A stretch of 64,000 nucleotides of DNA from NCBI GenBank assembly GCA_030867875.1, contig JAOWCC010001501.1, positions 20,737,524-20,801,523 of the forward strand, given 5' to 3'. Below are positions 56,501 through 64,000 of the stretch, one piece after another. The notes beneath the pieces were generated by a model, which saw only the letters and a list, made by a program, of their open reading frames with translations, was not told where the DNA came from and did no database searches. Numbering within the stretch: the stretch's first letter is position 1; every line of letters starts with the position of its first letter. Source of the DNA: Actinernus sp. WN-2022. Its lineage: Eukaryota > Cnidaria > Anthozoa > Actiniaria > Actinernidae. Position numbers and translations under genes: made by a program.

Positions 56501-59500
56501 AAACGATTTTATATAATTATGACGTCATCGATCACGTGATACGACAACCATCCACTTAACAAATTTAAGGAAGTTGATATTGGTATTACGGTGTAATTAG
56601 ATTTGTTAACTGTTATTTCTGTGAGAAAACATTTTTTAACGTACACCTATTTTCCATTAAATGAACCAGGCCTTAACATGCTTGAGTTAAGCATACGTCA
56701 TCCATTTGTCAATATCTATTTAGCAGTTTTCTATGCAACGTTTAGTGGACGCAAGTTCATGCTCATCATTATAGGTGAAAGTTGTGTGTCATCAGCATAC
56801 AGACGAAATGACATACCGTGTTTACGTATATCTCCAAGCGGAGGTGTATAGTAAATATAGTATGTGACCAAGTACGGAACCTGTGGCACACCACAGTCAA
56901 GTTTCCGCGTTGTAGAAGTGGATGCCATTTAATAAGTTAATCTTAACATATTGAGTGCGGTTAGCCAGATACGATCGAAACCAAGCAAGTGCATTACCTC
57001 TGATACCAAATTTGGAAGAAATTCTACTCAGTAAAATTTCCGCATGGTCCACTTTATATCTTACTGGCCTTGTTCAACTTTATTTAAGATCTTAAATTTT
57101 ACATCGTATTGATACTCAATCTGCATTTAGCAAACTGGCTAATCGAGGCGGGTGGCAATAAAGAGCAACATGAAATACATAATAATAGAAGGAACATGAA
57201 TTACATATGCCTGCGACTGATAATTATACAGTTCCACTTGTAGTTACACAACGGGTGATACAGCCCCTTTAAAACCAATGTCCGTGTAAAATCACTTTTG
57301 TATTTTGTTTCAACCAAATATTTAAAAACGGCTGCCTCATCTCGACTTATGTGAATGGTGTATTTGCCTTACAGCTGTTGCGAAAGATCTCCTTATCGGC
57401 TATTCACAAGTACATCTCCACACAAGATGCTCTGCGCACGATACTGGAACGAGGAAGAAACCGTCTCATCCGTAACCTCGAGGGACGCGAGGGAAAACCC
57501 CATGACATAATGCCAGACTTAAAGTTCGCCACGGCATCCGTGATTCTTGGAATCCTGTTTGGAGACAACTACGACACAAGCGCAGTCGAGAAAGTGCTTG
57601 AGATCTCTGACGCCTTCCGAGAGACGGTTGGCTGTGGACTAGCGGTTGACTTCATGCCTTGGTTGCGCCACTTTCCAAACAAAAAAGTGGACCGCTTGTT
57701 CTCTCTGGTCGATCTCGCTAATGACATCATCGGAAAGATGTTCATCGATAACAGAGCCACGTACTCCGCGGGGGCGATTCGCAATCTTGCAGACGCCTTC
57801 CTGAAGGTTGCGGCCGAAACAAGAGAGGATCCAGGCAACGAGGATGAGGAGGTCGCAGCACTTGAGGACGTCGATATGATACAGAGTCTTACCGATCTCT
57901 TCGGCGCCGGCTTCGACACGAGTTCTCTTACTCTTTACTGGGCTGTGGCGTACTGTGTGAAGTATCCCAAAGTGCAAGAGAAGATGCAGCAGGAACTGGA
58001 TGAGGTCGTTGGCAGGGACAGGATGCCTACAGTGGAGGACCTCAAAAATCTGCCGTACACCAACGCATGTCTGTATGAGCTCCTTCGAATCATGGCCCTC
58101 GCGCCTGTATCTGTTCCTCACTCGACTATGACCGATGTTTGTTTCAGGGGTTTTTTCATTCCAAAAGGTAAATTTTATACAACTTCCATTTTTCTCGTGA
58201 TGCGATTGCCACATAACACGTGCCCAGCCTTAAGTGCCTATAAGCCCAACAGGCCATTTGCAGCTAACAAATCACGTGGTTGTACTGGAGAGCAAAAACA
58301 TTCTGACTTCATTTATTTAAAGGCCTTGTACGAGATCGGTATTGATATTAGCAAAACGTGTTTGTAAATGATATTTTCCACCTCCAATCGATTGTCGATC
58401 TTTCTAAAACAGCGTTTTTAAAGATAGCTTGCTCTCCAGCATCCATGGCAACGCCTTTCCCATGGGGATCACGAGCTCAATTCATTCGTTAACGAAGTAT
58501 TAAATCAGCACGTGACTGTTAGCTGCATTTAATATCGATTCTACATAAGGTAAATAGTAAAATATAATCACGTGGTGGTAGCCATCTTGGATTCAAAGCG
58601 AGGCAATCCTTTGTTTTTGCCAGGTGAGCCTAGTTTTGACTATCCCTCAGTGCGAGGCTAACCTGGTAAAAACAAAGGATTGCCTCGCTTTGAATCCAAG
58701 ATGGCCACCAGATGAAAAGAGGAATAAGCAAAACTTGTTTGTACATTCTATTTTTCACCTCCAATCGACTGTCGATCTTTTGTAAAACAGCATTTTGAAG
58801 TTTGTGCCATCAGTAAGGCATTTCCCATGGGATCACACGTACGAGCTTAATCACGGTGGGCACAAACTACCATAAAAACGGCATGAGTTCAATATCTTAA
58901 AAAGTTTTCAACGCAGACGATTGAATTTTGGCTATGTTAATACCGTTATGACGTCACAGTGACGTCATTTACCCATTTGTAATACGTTTCTTATAACTGG
59001 TCATTACCTCTAAAAACGGAATGTCGTATATTGCTAAAATCTCCTCGTGATGAGAATGAAGGAATCGAAAACCCGATGTCGATTGGTTAAGGAAATCAAA
59101 AGTTATGGAAGTTTGAATTTTGAACATTTTCCCGCCAAAATTTGGCGGGAAATACTCAAAAGTCACATTCTTTTCTTTTCTTGATTTTTTAACAATTGGC
59201 AGCCTTATTTAGGTACAACTCCTGACGTCACTAAATATGACGTCATAGCAACAGTCATTCCTCTATAACTTTGGCTGTAATCGTCGTAGAATGTTCAAAT
59301 TTTCACCAAATGAATGTGTGTCATGAAGGCCCTGTGATGGCGTAGTCTGTTTGTAACATCTATTAAAGGGGGTTTTCTATGCAACGTTTAGTGGACGCAA
59401 GTTCATGATCATCATTATAGGTGAAAGTTGTGTGTCATCAGCATACAGACGAAATGACATACCGTGTTTACGTATATCTCCAAGCTGGTTATTGAAGTGA

Positions 59501-60081
59501 TAGAGTAGATTTCGTATGAGTGGAACAAACTACAGCACTGACTACAGCACGGTTACCGTACGGCATGCCGTGACGTTGAAATGGTTTCCCATTGTTTTTG
59601 TCTTGCTGATCCAATCAAATCACAGAGTTACAGTACAGCACGGTGACAGCACGATGACGGACATATCTGCTTTATATCAGTATGTGACAGTTTCCTGCAA
59701 AAGGCCTATTGTAACGTATTAATTTATCATATCATTTTACCAGGCACGGTCATCTTCGTCAACCTGTGGTCAGTCCTGAGAAACGAAACATATTGGAAGA
59801 ACCCTGATATCTTTGATCCTACGCGCTTCCTGGACGAAGAAGGCCATTTAGTGAACCCAAAGAACTGGCCTGGCTTCTTACCATTTTCAGCTGGTAGAAG
59901 AACCTGTGTTGGAAAGTCTCTGGCTGATGTGGAGCTCCCGTTTTACCTTGCAAACCTGATGCATCATTTCAGGTTCACCACTGACGGCCTATTGCCAGAG
60001 CATCGGCAAATAAACCTAAAGGGAGAAGATGGTTTGACTCTGAAACCTCCTAATTACGATGTTAAGGTTGAAACACGTTGA
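38377..60081 (+). CDS. Microsomal cytochrome P450, clan 2 (CYP1/CYP17-like), complete, four exons
   Basis: Exons 38377-38560, 52934-53181, 57375-58167 and 59744-60081 join in phase to 520 codons plus TGA. Residues about 20-40 form the N-terminal membrane anchor, followed by the proline hinge [15 protein letters not shown] (about 48-62). The I-helix motif AGFDTS lies at about 322-327, ExxR at 379-382, and the heme loop [10 protein letters not shown] at 456-465 with Cys463 as the iron ligand. DPTRFLD is the PERF-like motif. All parts needed for activity are present. Such enzymes sit in the ER membrane and insert one oxygen atom into a lipophilic substrate using electrons from P450 reductase. 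Wording suits the CYP1/CYP17/CYP2 clan; substrate cannot be told. The 14.4-kb first intron is full of transposons. Confidence 0.93.
38561..39568 (+). other. P450 intron 1, first part
   Basis: AT-rich; open frames at 38938-39147 and 39226-39477 have no recognisable content. Confidence 0.4.
39569..40097. repeat. 263-bp tandem duplication
   Basis: Two head-to-tail copies (starting at 39569 and 39832). By eye they differ at one base (GAGAGCGCTGAG against GAGAGCTCTGAG). Very recent, or an assembly artefact. Confidence 0.92.
40098..40789 (+). other. P450 intron 1, no feature
   Basis: No frame or repeat that I can support. Confidence 0.35.
40790..41008. mobile_element. Hairpin MITE
   Basis: GGTGAGTTTCCACTGTCGCG at the left and CGCGACAGTGGAAATCAACC at the right are imperfect complements. 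About 219 bp, in P450 intron 1. Confidence 0.75.
41009..42924 (+). other. P450 intron 1, no gene seen
   Basis: AT-rich. A C run lies at about 42715-42731. A minus-strand frame at 41573-41923 has no recognisable content. Confidence 0.35.
42925..43191. mobile_element. MITE
   Basis: TCTCCCCGTTGAATTAACAA at the left with a complementary right end (continuing ACTATCCT inside). About 267 bp. Confidence 0.8.
43582..44626. mobile_element. Inverted-repeat element, about 1 kb
   Basis: The left end (GTAGTTTTTCCCG, later GAAAGCGAGGTCACCCTGA) and the right end (AGGGTGACCTCTCTTTCATG, then CGGGAAAAACTAC) are inverted. No transposase. Target duplication not resolved. Confidence 0.55.
44788..46180 (-). mobile_element. 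CR1-like LINE, 5'-truncated, dead
   Basis: Reverse transcriptase pieces on the minus strand. 46167-45583 has the palm motifs ([34 protein letters not shown]). A frameshift near 45580 leads into 45574-45062 (thumb and C-terminal region, [23 protein letters not shown]). The 3' end is a short TAA/ATT repeat at 44790-44818, typical of CR1 tails. No endonuclease part remains. It lies antisense in P450 intron 1. Confidence 0.85.
46372..46810. repeat. Tandem repeat of about 120 bp, four diverged units
   Basis: Units start TCATGGGATGTGTTTGGCTA near 46373, 46490, 46615 and 46737, each with TATTTGTTCCCTC and GTGTTATGTGAGCG-like stretches. Copies grow more diverged to the right. Confidence 0.8.
46811..47521 (+). 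other. P450 intron 1, no gene seen
   Basis: T-rich sequence; plus-strand frames here are hydrophobic by composition only. Confidence 0.35.
47522..48362. repeat. Satellite-like array, about 12 units in two lengths
   Basis: Units contain TTTTGAATTGAGCGCCGATT, GTTTAACTTAGCGTT and ACCGAAACTGATTCTTACAC. Long units carry an extra CTGTTAGCGTT; short ones lack it. One unit has a diverged centre (near 48198). Confidence 0.92.
48363..50047 (+). other. P450 intron 1, repeats but no gene
   Basis: Includes a TTGCTGG-family MITE relative (49131-49247). Near 49600-49630 AAGATCAACTTTATTTAAA looks like the 3' end of a minus-strand SINE or LINE. Otherwise no supported feature. Confidence 0.4.
49131..49247. 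mobile_element. MITE related to the TTGCTGG family, copy 2
   Basis: Shares GTGACGTCATAGCCGCCATG and the inverted centre GTTGGTGTAC/GTACACCAAC with the copies at 31108-31230 and 52319-52462, but its tips differ. Confidence 0.6.
50052..50209. mobile_element. MITE with GACCCATTCGAAAAATGGCG termini, copy 1
   Basis: Inverted ends of about 33 bp, flanked by TATA on both sides (50048-50051, 50210-50213). Near-identical to 53300-53457. Confidence 0.85.
50214..51700 (-). mobile_element. Second LINE remnant, with internal deletion
   Basis: Minus-strand reverse transcriptase. 51627-51190 has the finger and palm start ([33 protein letters not shown]). It then jumps at about 51165-51190 to FADDTSL (51142-50804), so the segment between motif A and the active-site DD is shortened. 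The thumb region is at 50720-50472 ([12 protein letters not shown]). Different subfamily from the one at 44788-46180. Dead. Confidence 0.82.
52001..52293. repeat. Dispersed repeat beginning TATTCTATCTCCGAACG, copy 2
   Basis: Inserted in the MITE at 51755-52489, between CCCAACTTG and TTGTGAAAACG, leaving TTG on both sides. Nearly the same as 30761-31066 apart from a roughly 15-bp deletion. Confidence 0.8.
52319..52462. mobile_element. MITE with TTGCTGG termini, copy 3 (mariner-like)
   Basis: TTGCTGGCTTTCACTTGACG to CCAGCAA, with TA at 52317-52318 and 52463-52464. Inserted in the older MITE at 51755-52489, in inverse orientation to 31108-31230. Confidence 0.8.
52562..52673. repeat. Hairpin with arms of about 45 bp
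   Basis: GATATGTTGGGAGAACAAAG at the left pairs with CTTTGTTCTCCCAACATATC at the right, and AAACTTGAAATCACG pairs with CGTGATTTTCAAGTTT inside. The loop is short. Confidence 0.85.
52934..53181 (+). CDS. P450 exon 2
   Basis: Acceptor ACATTTCAG, donor GGAAG|GTAATT. Two bases plus 82 codons (residues about 62-144). [20 protein letters not shown] and [12 protein letters not shown] match the A-helix, beta-1 and B-helix region of clan-2 P450s. Confidence 0.93.
53300..53457. mobile_element. MITE with GACCCATTCGAAAAATGGCG termini, copy 2
   Basis: As 50052-50209, flanked by TATA (53296-53299, 53458-53461). It sits within what looks like the 3' end of an old minus-strand LINE (TTAGCGC before, GCGCTTCACAAG after). 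Confidence 0.85.
53600..55432 (+). mobile_element. Third LINE remnant, split by a DNA transposon
   Basis: Plus-strand reverse transcriptase in P450 intron 2. 53640-53830 carries [18 protein letters not shown]. The catalytic YADD triplets are at about 53936-53947. A 730-bp element follows, and then 54757-55416 carries the thumb and C-terminal region ([14 protein letters not shown]). The 3' end shows AATAAAGACTATTATTATTA. Stops and frameshifts throughout. Confidence 0.82.
53954..54683. mobile_element. 730-bp DNA transposon with 10-bp target duplication
   Basis: Termini AGGGCACCCAACGA and its complement. The flanking duplication TGATATTTCA occurs at 53944-53953 and 54684-54693. A duplication of this size points to a Mutator-like element, though the TIR is only about 14 bp. 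No transposase. The interior has repeated TTTTCTAG-like strings and a direct repeat (ATTGATCAGACGAA near 54424 and 54478). Confidence 0.88.
55440..57080 (-). mobile_element. Fourth LINE remnant, split by a TTAA transposon
   Basis: Minus-strand reverse transcriptase. 56928-56731 has CGVPQ and YADDTQLSP. The downstream part at about 56030-55480 has DKTEL and, at about 55800-55720, [20 protein letters not shown]. The two halves are separated by 56037-56672. A second copy of the YADD region lies at 59373-59486. Confidence 0.78.
56037..56672. mobile_element. 636-bp transposon with TTAA duplication
   Basis: Termini GGCCTGGTTCA and TGAACCAGGCC, with TTAA on both sides (56033-56036, 56673-56676), as in piggyBac or Kolobok elements. 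The flanks are also complementary for 10 bp (CTCAAGCATG / CATGCTTGAG), so the target may have been a palindrome or the inverted repeat may be longer. No transposase. Confidence 0.78.
57375..58167 (+). CDS. P450 exon 3: C- to K-helix
   Basis: Acceptor GCCTTACAG, donor CCAAAAG|GTAAAT. 264 codons plus one base (residues about 145-408). It has the C-helix [13 protein letters not shown], the acidic linker [16 protein letters not shown], the I-helix [12 protein letters not shown] and the K-helix CLYELLRIM with the ExxR pair. Intron 3 begins without an immediate stop: the frame runs on 66 codons into a MITE and ends at 58367. Confidence 0.95.
58251..58530. mobile_element. MITE with AGGCC...TTGCAG termini, copy 3 (inverted)
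   Basis: Inverted relative to 2786-3069 and 26458-26728. It starts AGGCCATTTGCAGC, 83 bp after the P450 exon 3 donor. A fragment of the same family lies at about 58735-58855. Confidence 0.75.
58572..58710. mobile_element. Hairpin MITE
   Basis: GTGGTAGCCATCTTGGATTC at the left tip pairs with GAATCCAAGATGGCCACCA at the right, and AAAGCGAGGCAATCCTTTGT continues the stem. The arms are about 50 bp. Confidence 0.85.
59373..59486 (-). repeat. LINE fragment duplicate
   Basis: Nearly identical to 56727-56842, the YADD region of the LINE at 55440-57080, with one visible base difference. It lies in P450 intron 3. This suggests a local duplication and not a separate insertion. Confidence 0.8.
59744..60081 (+). 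CDS. P450 exon 4: heme-binding loop and C-terminus
   Basis: Acceptor ATTTTACCAG. Two bases plus 111 codons and TGA 60079-60081 (residues about 409-520). [12 protein letters not shown], then [17 protein letters not shown] with the heme-ligating Cys, then the L-helix and beta-4 region. Confidence 0.95.
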
Positions 60082-61021
60082 ATAACTGTACTCTGTACAC
60101 CTTGCACTCAGGGTTGCGCCTGGTAATGAGTAGATTATCCAATCAGAGACGATGTTCAAATTATCAACCCGTAACGTTCGCAAGGATGCGTTTTTGGGTA
60201 GGGGTGTGCGTTGTTTTGTTTTAATATGGTATTTGAATCTGTAGTGTGGTCGATAGAGCGCTAAGCATGGCGCCAACGGCAAGTATATCAAAATCCAAAC
60301 CCTTTCAAAACGTAAAAAGGATACCCTATCCGAGACCTCGGCAGCTCAAAAACCATACCCTATACCGCGGCACACACCCGTATAGGCCATATAAGAGAGT
60401 ACCCCCCGGGAGAGCAATGCGTACTGGTTATTTATGGCTACGACTTACCTTTCGAACAAGCTCTTGCATTCTTGCATTGTCCGGCCTTACTAGCCTTTAT
60501 CATCGCAGATCTGAAATATGTCATGGTCACTTGCACTGCAGGGGAGCCGGGACTCTGTTTCGGAAAATCATATCAGGCCAATCCTAACGGTAATTTATAT
60601 CATCTTTTCCCACATAACCTTAGTAATCCGACTGTTGCACTACGGTATAAGAGGTCCTTCACACTTCCGCTTTGTAAAACAAACCGATTTCGGAACACTT
60701 TCATTAACTCTAGTATTCAACACCATAACTCACATCATTTAAGTTAGTACTTTCACTTTCAATAGACACAGGTCTTGAATTAGCATAATAGCTGCTTTTG
60801 ACTGTTAGTTTTTTTTTTATATCATAACATTTTATCGAATCAGTATATTAGTATATGTAATTAATATTTAGAATTGTGAACCTTAGTAATTCAGTTAATA
60901 CTGTAAGTATAAGGTAATTATAATACTGAAACGATCTATCTATCTATATTTTACAGACTCGAATTCTTCCCTTTCAGACCAGTGTTTAAAGTGCCACTAT
61001 GATCAAACTTACCTTCTTTTT
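60082..61021. other. Downstream of the P450 gene, no gene seen
   Basis: Includes the 3' untranslated region. No AATAAA close to the stop; the clearest ones are far away (near 61246 and 61632). The block 60290-60420 looks repeat-derived. Confidence 0.4.
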
Positions 61022-61480
61022 AGCCTCCTCTGCAGGCAACTCTTAATATTATTTCAGATCCGGCAACAGGCGAACCCGGAAGGATCAGACGAGCAGCCAA
61101 TCCGCGAGGGGACTCGTCCTCAGACCCTTGCTCGTCCCTCTCTTACCACAGAAAGCCCGGTTTCACAACTTTTTCTCGATTTGTTTCGATTCAGTAAGGG
61201 AAGAGGCCAAAACAATGGTACTCTGGCGGGACGCAATATCTTCTTGAATAAAATACTCATCGAAGAAGTAACTATATTTCTAGTTTCTACGGGCAGAGAA
61301 GAACGTGTATCTGCATTAAAATCAGGTGTCCCTATTTTACGACGCGAGAAAATCACCCTCGTAAAAAAAGGGTAGGGGGTATTACCCGCCACCCACCACC
61401 TCCCCTGACAAAATTGGGTCCCATTCGAAATCCATTGTTTTGACCGCTTCCCTAATTAGGAGTTGCCTGCGGAGGAGGCT
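61022..61480. mobile_element. Inverted-repeat element, 459 bp
   Basis: AGCCTCCTCTGCAGGCAACT at the left and AGTTGCCTGCGGAGGAGGCT at the right. A minus-strand frame (61120-61392) lies within it but resembles no known protein. Confidence 0.75.
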
Positions 61481-63346
61481 ACCCTTTTTTGTTCTCTTCA
61501 GATTTTGAAAGTAAAGTACTTTACTCACCATGCCAATTCTTAAGTCCACGTCCAATAGCTCTGCTATTCTGAGTAACTTTTATCATCATTTCTTAGTCTA
61601 TTAATATTGTACATGTAAATATTTTTTTGGTAATAAAGTCGAGTTGTTGTTGTAAGTCGAAATTCCACGATTGTACGCGATTGTTTACTTCAGTCGCCAT
61701 GCATTACTATATTTATTTAGAATTGGGTGACGTCGTCCAATCAACCCAAGAAAATAAGCGTTGCTACTTTAATACGCAGAAGGAAAATTAGCTTGATATC
61801 GGACGTCTACAGAGCTTAAGTCATCTACGACAACCGGAAGTCAAATTTTCCTTTTTGGGCGCGATTTGACGTCACCGCGTGCGTTGGCCGCACAAGAAAC
61901 ATGTTCAAGGTTTATAGTAAGATAAATTTACCACCGTTTTCAATCCAATCTCTCAGTCTGGCGATGGCCATGCTGTGAAAAATGTCTGATGTTTAAAAAA
62001 AAGGTCGGCTCTATATTTGCTGCTGCAGCGAGCGAGCAAGGCAGCAGTTCTAATCTGTTAGCTGGTCCAAATCTAGATTTCTTTTTTTTACCACAATGCA
62101 TCACTTCTATTGTCTTTTTTTACCACACTGCTTTGCACGGATCTGATCGTCACGTGACATTACACGAGGTGGAATCTGCATTGTTTGAGCTAACTACGTT
62201 CAACCGTTCTTTAATGCATTTCTGTGTATGCAATCCTTGTGTAATCATGAATTTGTTGAAGTGTAGACGTGTAGGCGAACTCTTTCTAACTCTGTGTGAA
62301 CTACAGTTTCCAAAGAGCAAGATCTCTCCTGTTATCAAGATGGTGAGCAGCAAATCATTTTCTTCTATTGGCTTCGATAAAGTCAAGCAGCCGGTTCAAA
62401 ATACAATTAGCATTTACAATTACATTCTCAATTACAGTTGATTTCCGGTGTTTAAACTTCACCGGGGAGAACAGCAGTTTGTTGTGCCGGGAATCTTAAG
62501 AAAATGTTGGGAATTGGTAAGCTCAGGGAATTTACCGGGCGATTTGATATGTCGGGGCAAAATGAAAATATATCGCGACAACGTTTGAGTTACACACCAC
62601 AGCTCAAACAGGATTCAGTCTCACGATAGCCCCAAAACTACAAAATATATTCATCTAACACCTTGGCATTTTTATCACCCAGTAATCTATTTTTCCTGCC
62701 AAAGTGCTACTGTAGGTTCTCTTCTAATACACTTCCTTAACTGAGCGGAGCAGCATTCACTACCTGTTATGTATACTAGTCTACTCCGTGACAGTTAATG
62801 GTAGGGCGTATGCATTGTACACTACCGAAAATAATTATTGGCCGGAAAGAAACTAACCTCGATCGTTGTTTACCTTGTTGTCAACTACGTACTTGCAGCA
62901 AACATTATAAATGGAAGCGCGCTCATTGGCAAAAGCGAGAACTTCGTGGCTGACTGGCTTGTCCAGCAAGGCCGCTTACAAAAGCTTGTGGGTGTATTTA
63001 AAGCTAGTAAGGCAGCAAACAGTATTGTAACTAAATGAAATCAGCCACACTTCACATAGGATCACTGTAGATCTGTTAAATCAAAGGTACTGAGTATGTA
63101 ATGGCGTGTTATATCTTTCTCTTTCATGTGTTTAACGGCCATATTTTCCCGTTAATGCTAGTTTTGAACTGCTTGTTTGAACTATTTTATGTCAAGCCCG
63201 ACTCGTACTCATTCGGAGAAGGTATATGGATGTGCCCGGAGGTGGGGCATTTGCCCCATTTCTTTGTCCTCACCGTGGGGCATTTGAAATTGTTTTTCAA
63301 AAAAATGTCTAATGCCCGGGGGGTGGGGATGGGCACCGCTGGAATT
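61481..63346. other. Intergenic, no gene seen
   Basis: Two modest plus-strand frames (61989-62441, 62838-63038) lack recognisable domains or splice context. A short hairpin near 63233-63310 (GGGGCATTTGCCCCA) belongs to a small repeat. Confidence 0.35.
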
Positions 63347-63718
63347 AGGGACCTTTAGCAACCACGACGACAACGTCTTGGACGACGGCATAAAACAATA
63401 GCCTTAATTACAAAATACAATAACTGCACGTGAAAATGCACGCAGTCGCCTACATTTTCACCATTCTCTGTAAAAACGCGACGTGAAAACCCCAAATTGT
63501 ATGTATTAAAGACAACGCAAACGTAAGAAAGTAAATCGAATCATTTTTCGTTCGGTGTGAAAGGAGCTCAGCATAGTCATTATATTTTTCGAAAATCTGG
63601 TTGTGAAAAACGATTCAAGGCGAACGAGGTAAATAGTAAACACCATATTTCGGGAGAAAACACTTTTCTATACGTCCCGTCGTCACTGCCGTCGCCGTCC
63701 TGGTTACTAAGGGTCCCT
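63347..63718. mobile_element. MITE with GGGACC termini, complete copy
   Basis: Starts AGGGACCTTTAGCAACCA and ends TGGTTACTAAGGGTCCCT, flanked by ATT on both sides (63344-63346, 63719-63721). The inverted, cut copy is at 1-358. Confidence 0.85.
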
Positions 63719-63760
63719 ATTGACTGGCGCATAACGCGGCCTACTTCTTGGCTGGGTTAA

Positions 63761-63880
63761 GGCTGGTTCTCATATAATCGTCCCGATCGCTTGAACCTTT
63801 TGTTCGGTGTGAATCGAAGCGTAAATTAATGTGCAGAACAAAAGAATAAGCGCTCAGGACGATTATACGAGAACCAGCCC
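63761..63880. mobile_element. Hairpin MITE
   Basis: GGCTGGTTCTCATATAATCG at the left and CGATTATACGAGAACCAGCC at the right. About 120 bp. Confidence 0.85.
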
Positions 63881-64000
63881 TTAGGATACACCTATTTCAA
63901 AACAGGTTGTCCCGGTCCGGCAAATGACCATACACGACTTTCATAATGGCCGCCTCCAGCCGCCTCCTAATTTGGAAGATAAATCTGTTGAGGGAAACCA

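Noticed and set aside
61989..62441. 150-codon plus-strand frame
   Set aside because: No recognisable domain, no splice context, low-complexity start; likely chance.
62838..63038. 66-residue frame
   Set aside because: It starts at TTG, has no ATG, and lacks any supporting context.

Overview
The window looks like a stretch of animal nuclear genome. It is AT-rich and intron-rich, and packed with small inverted-repeat transposons, tRNA-derived SINEs and CR1-like LINE fragments. The mix of a compact INPP5B/OCRL-type gene, a clan-2 cytochrome P450 and a degraded Polinton/adintovirus-like element suggests a cnidarian, most likely an anthozoan such as a stony coral. That placement is inference from overall character; no species marker is visible. 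Two host genes are supported, both on the plus strand.

(1) About 1-25 kb holds the 3' part of an inositol polyphosphate 5-phosphatase gene (OCRL/INPP5B type). Six coding exons (1587-1697, 2615-2705, 14511-14595, 18428-18555, 20929-21040, 24819-24961) cover the end of the ASH domain and the C-terminal RhoGAP-like domain. The catalytic part lies off the left edge. Its 11.8-kb intron (2706-14510) carries a roughly 10.5-kb virus-like element (about 3445-13926) bounded by inverted arrays of a 40-bp unit. The element holds broken copies of a protein-primed family-B DNA polymerase, a possible jelly-roll capsid gene and several unassigned genes. One of these is split by a 2387-bp Mutator-like foldback transposon with arms of about 650 bp and a 9-bp target duplication. 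The next intron holds the most striking object here: 21 almost identical copies of a 78-bp unit, open on the minus strand as a 26-residue Cys/His-rich repeat (16564-18294).

(2) About 38.4-60.1 kb holds a complete four-exon microsomal cytochrome P450 gene (exons 38377-38560, 52934-53181, 57375-58167, 59744-60081; 520 residues). All splice phases agree, and the proline hinge, I-helix, ExxR and heme-binding motifs are present. Its first intron (14.4 kb) contains two dead LINEs, a 263-bp tandem duplication and two tandem repeat arrays. Its second intron contains two more LINEs, each split by a different DNA transposon with a readable target duplication.

The 13.4 kb between the genes (24962-38376) and the 3.9 kb after the P450 gene hold dispersed repeats, hairpin MITEs and a perfect 50-bp palindrome, with no gene I can defend. 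The two host genes have no visible functional link. No complete, clearly novel system is demonstrated; the best leads are the 78-bp repeat ORF and the unassigned genes of the virus-like element.
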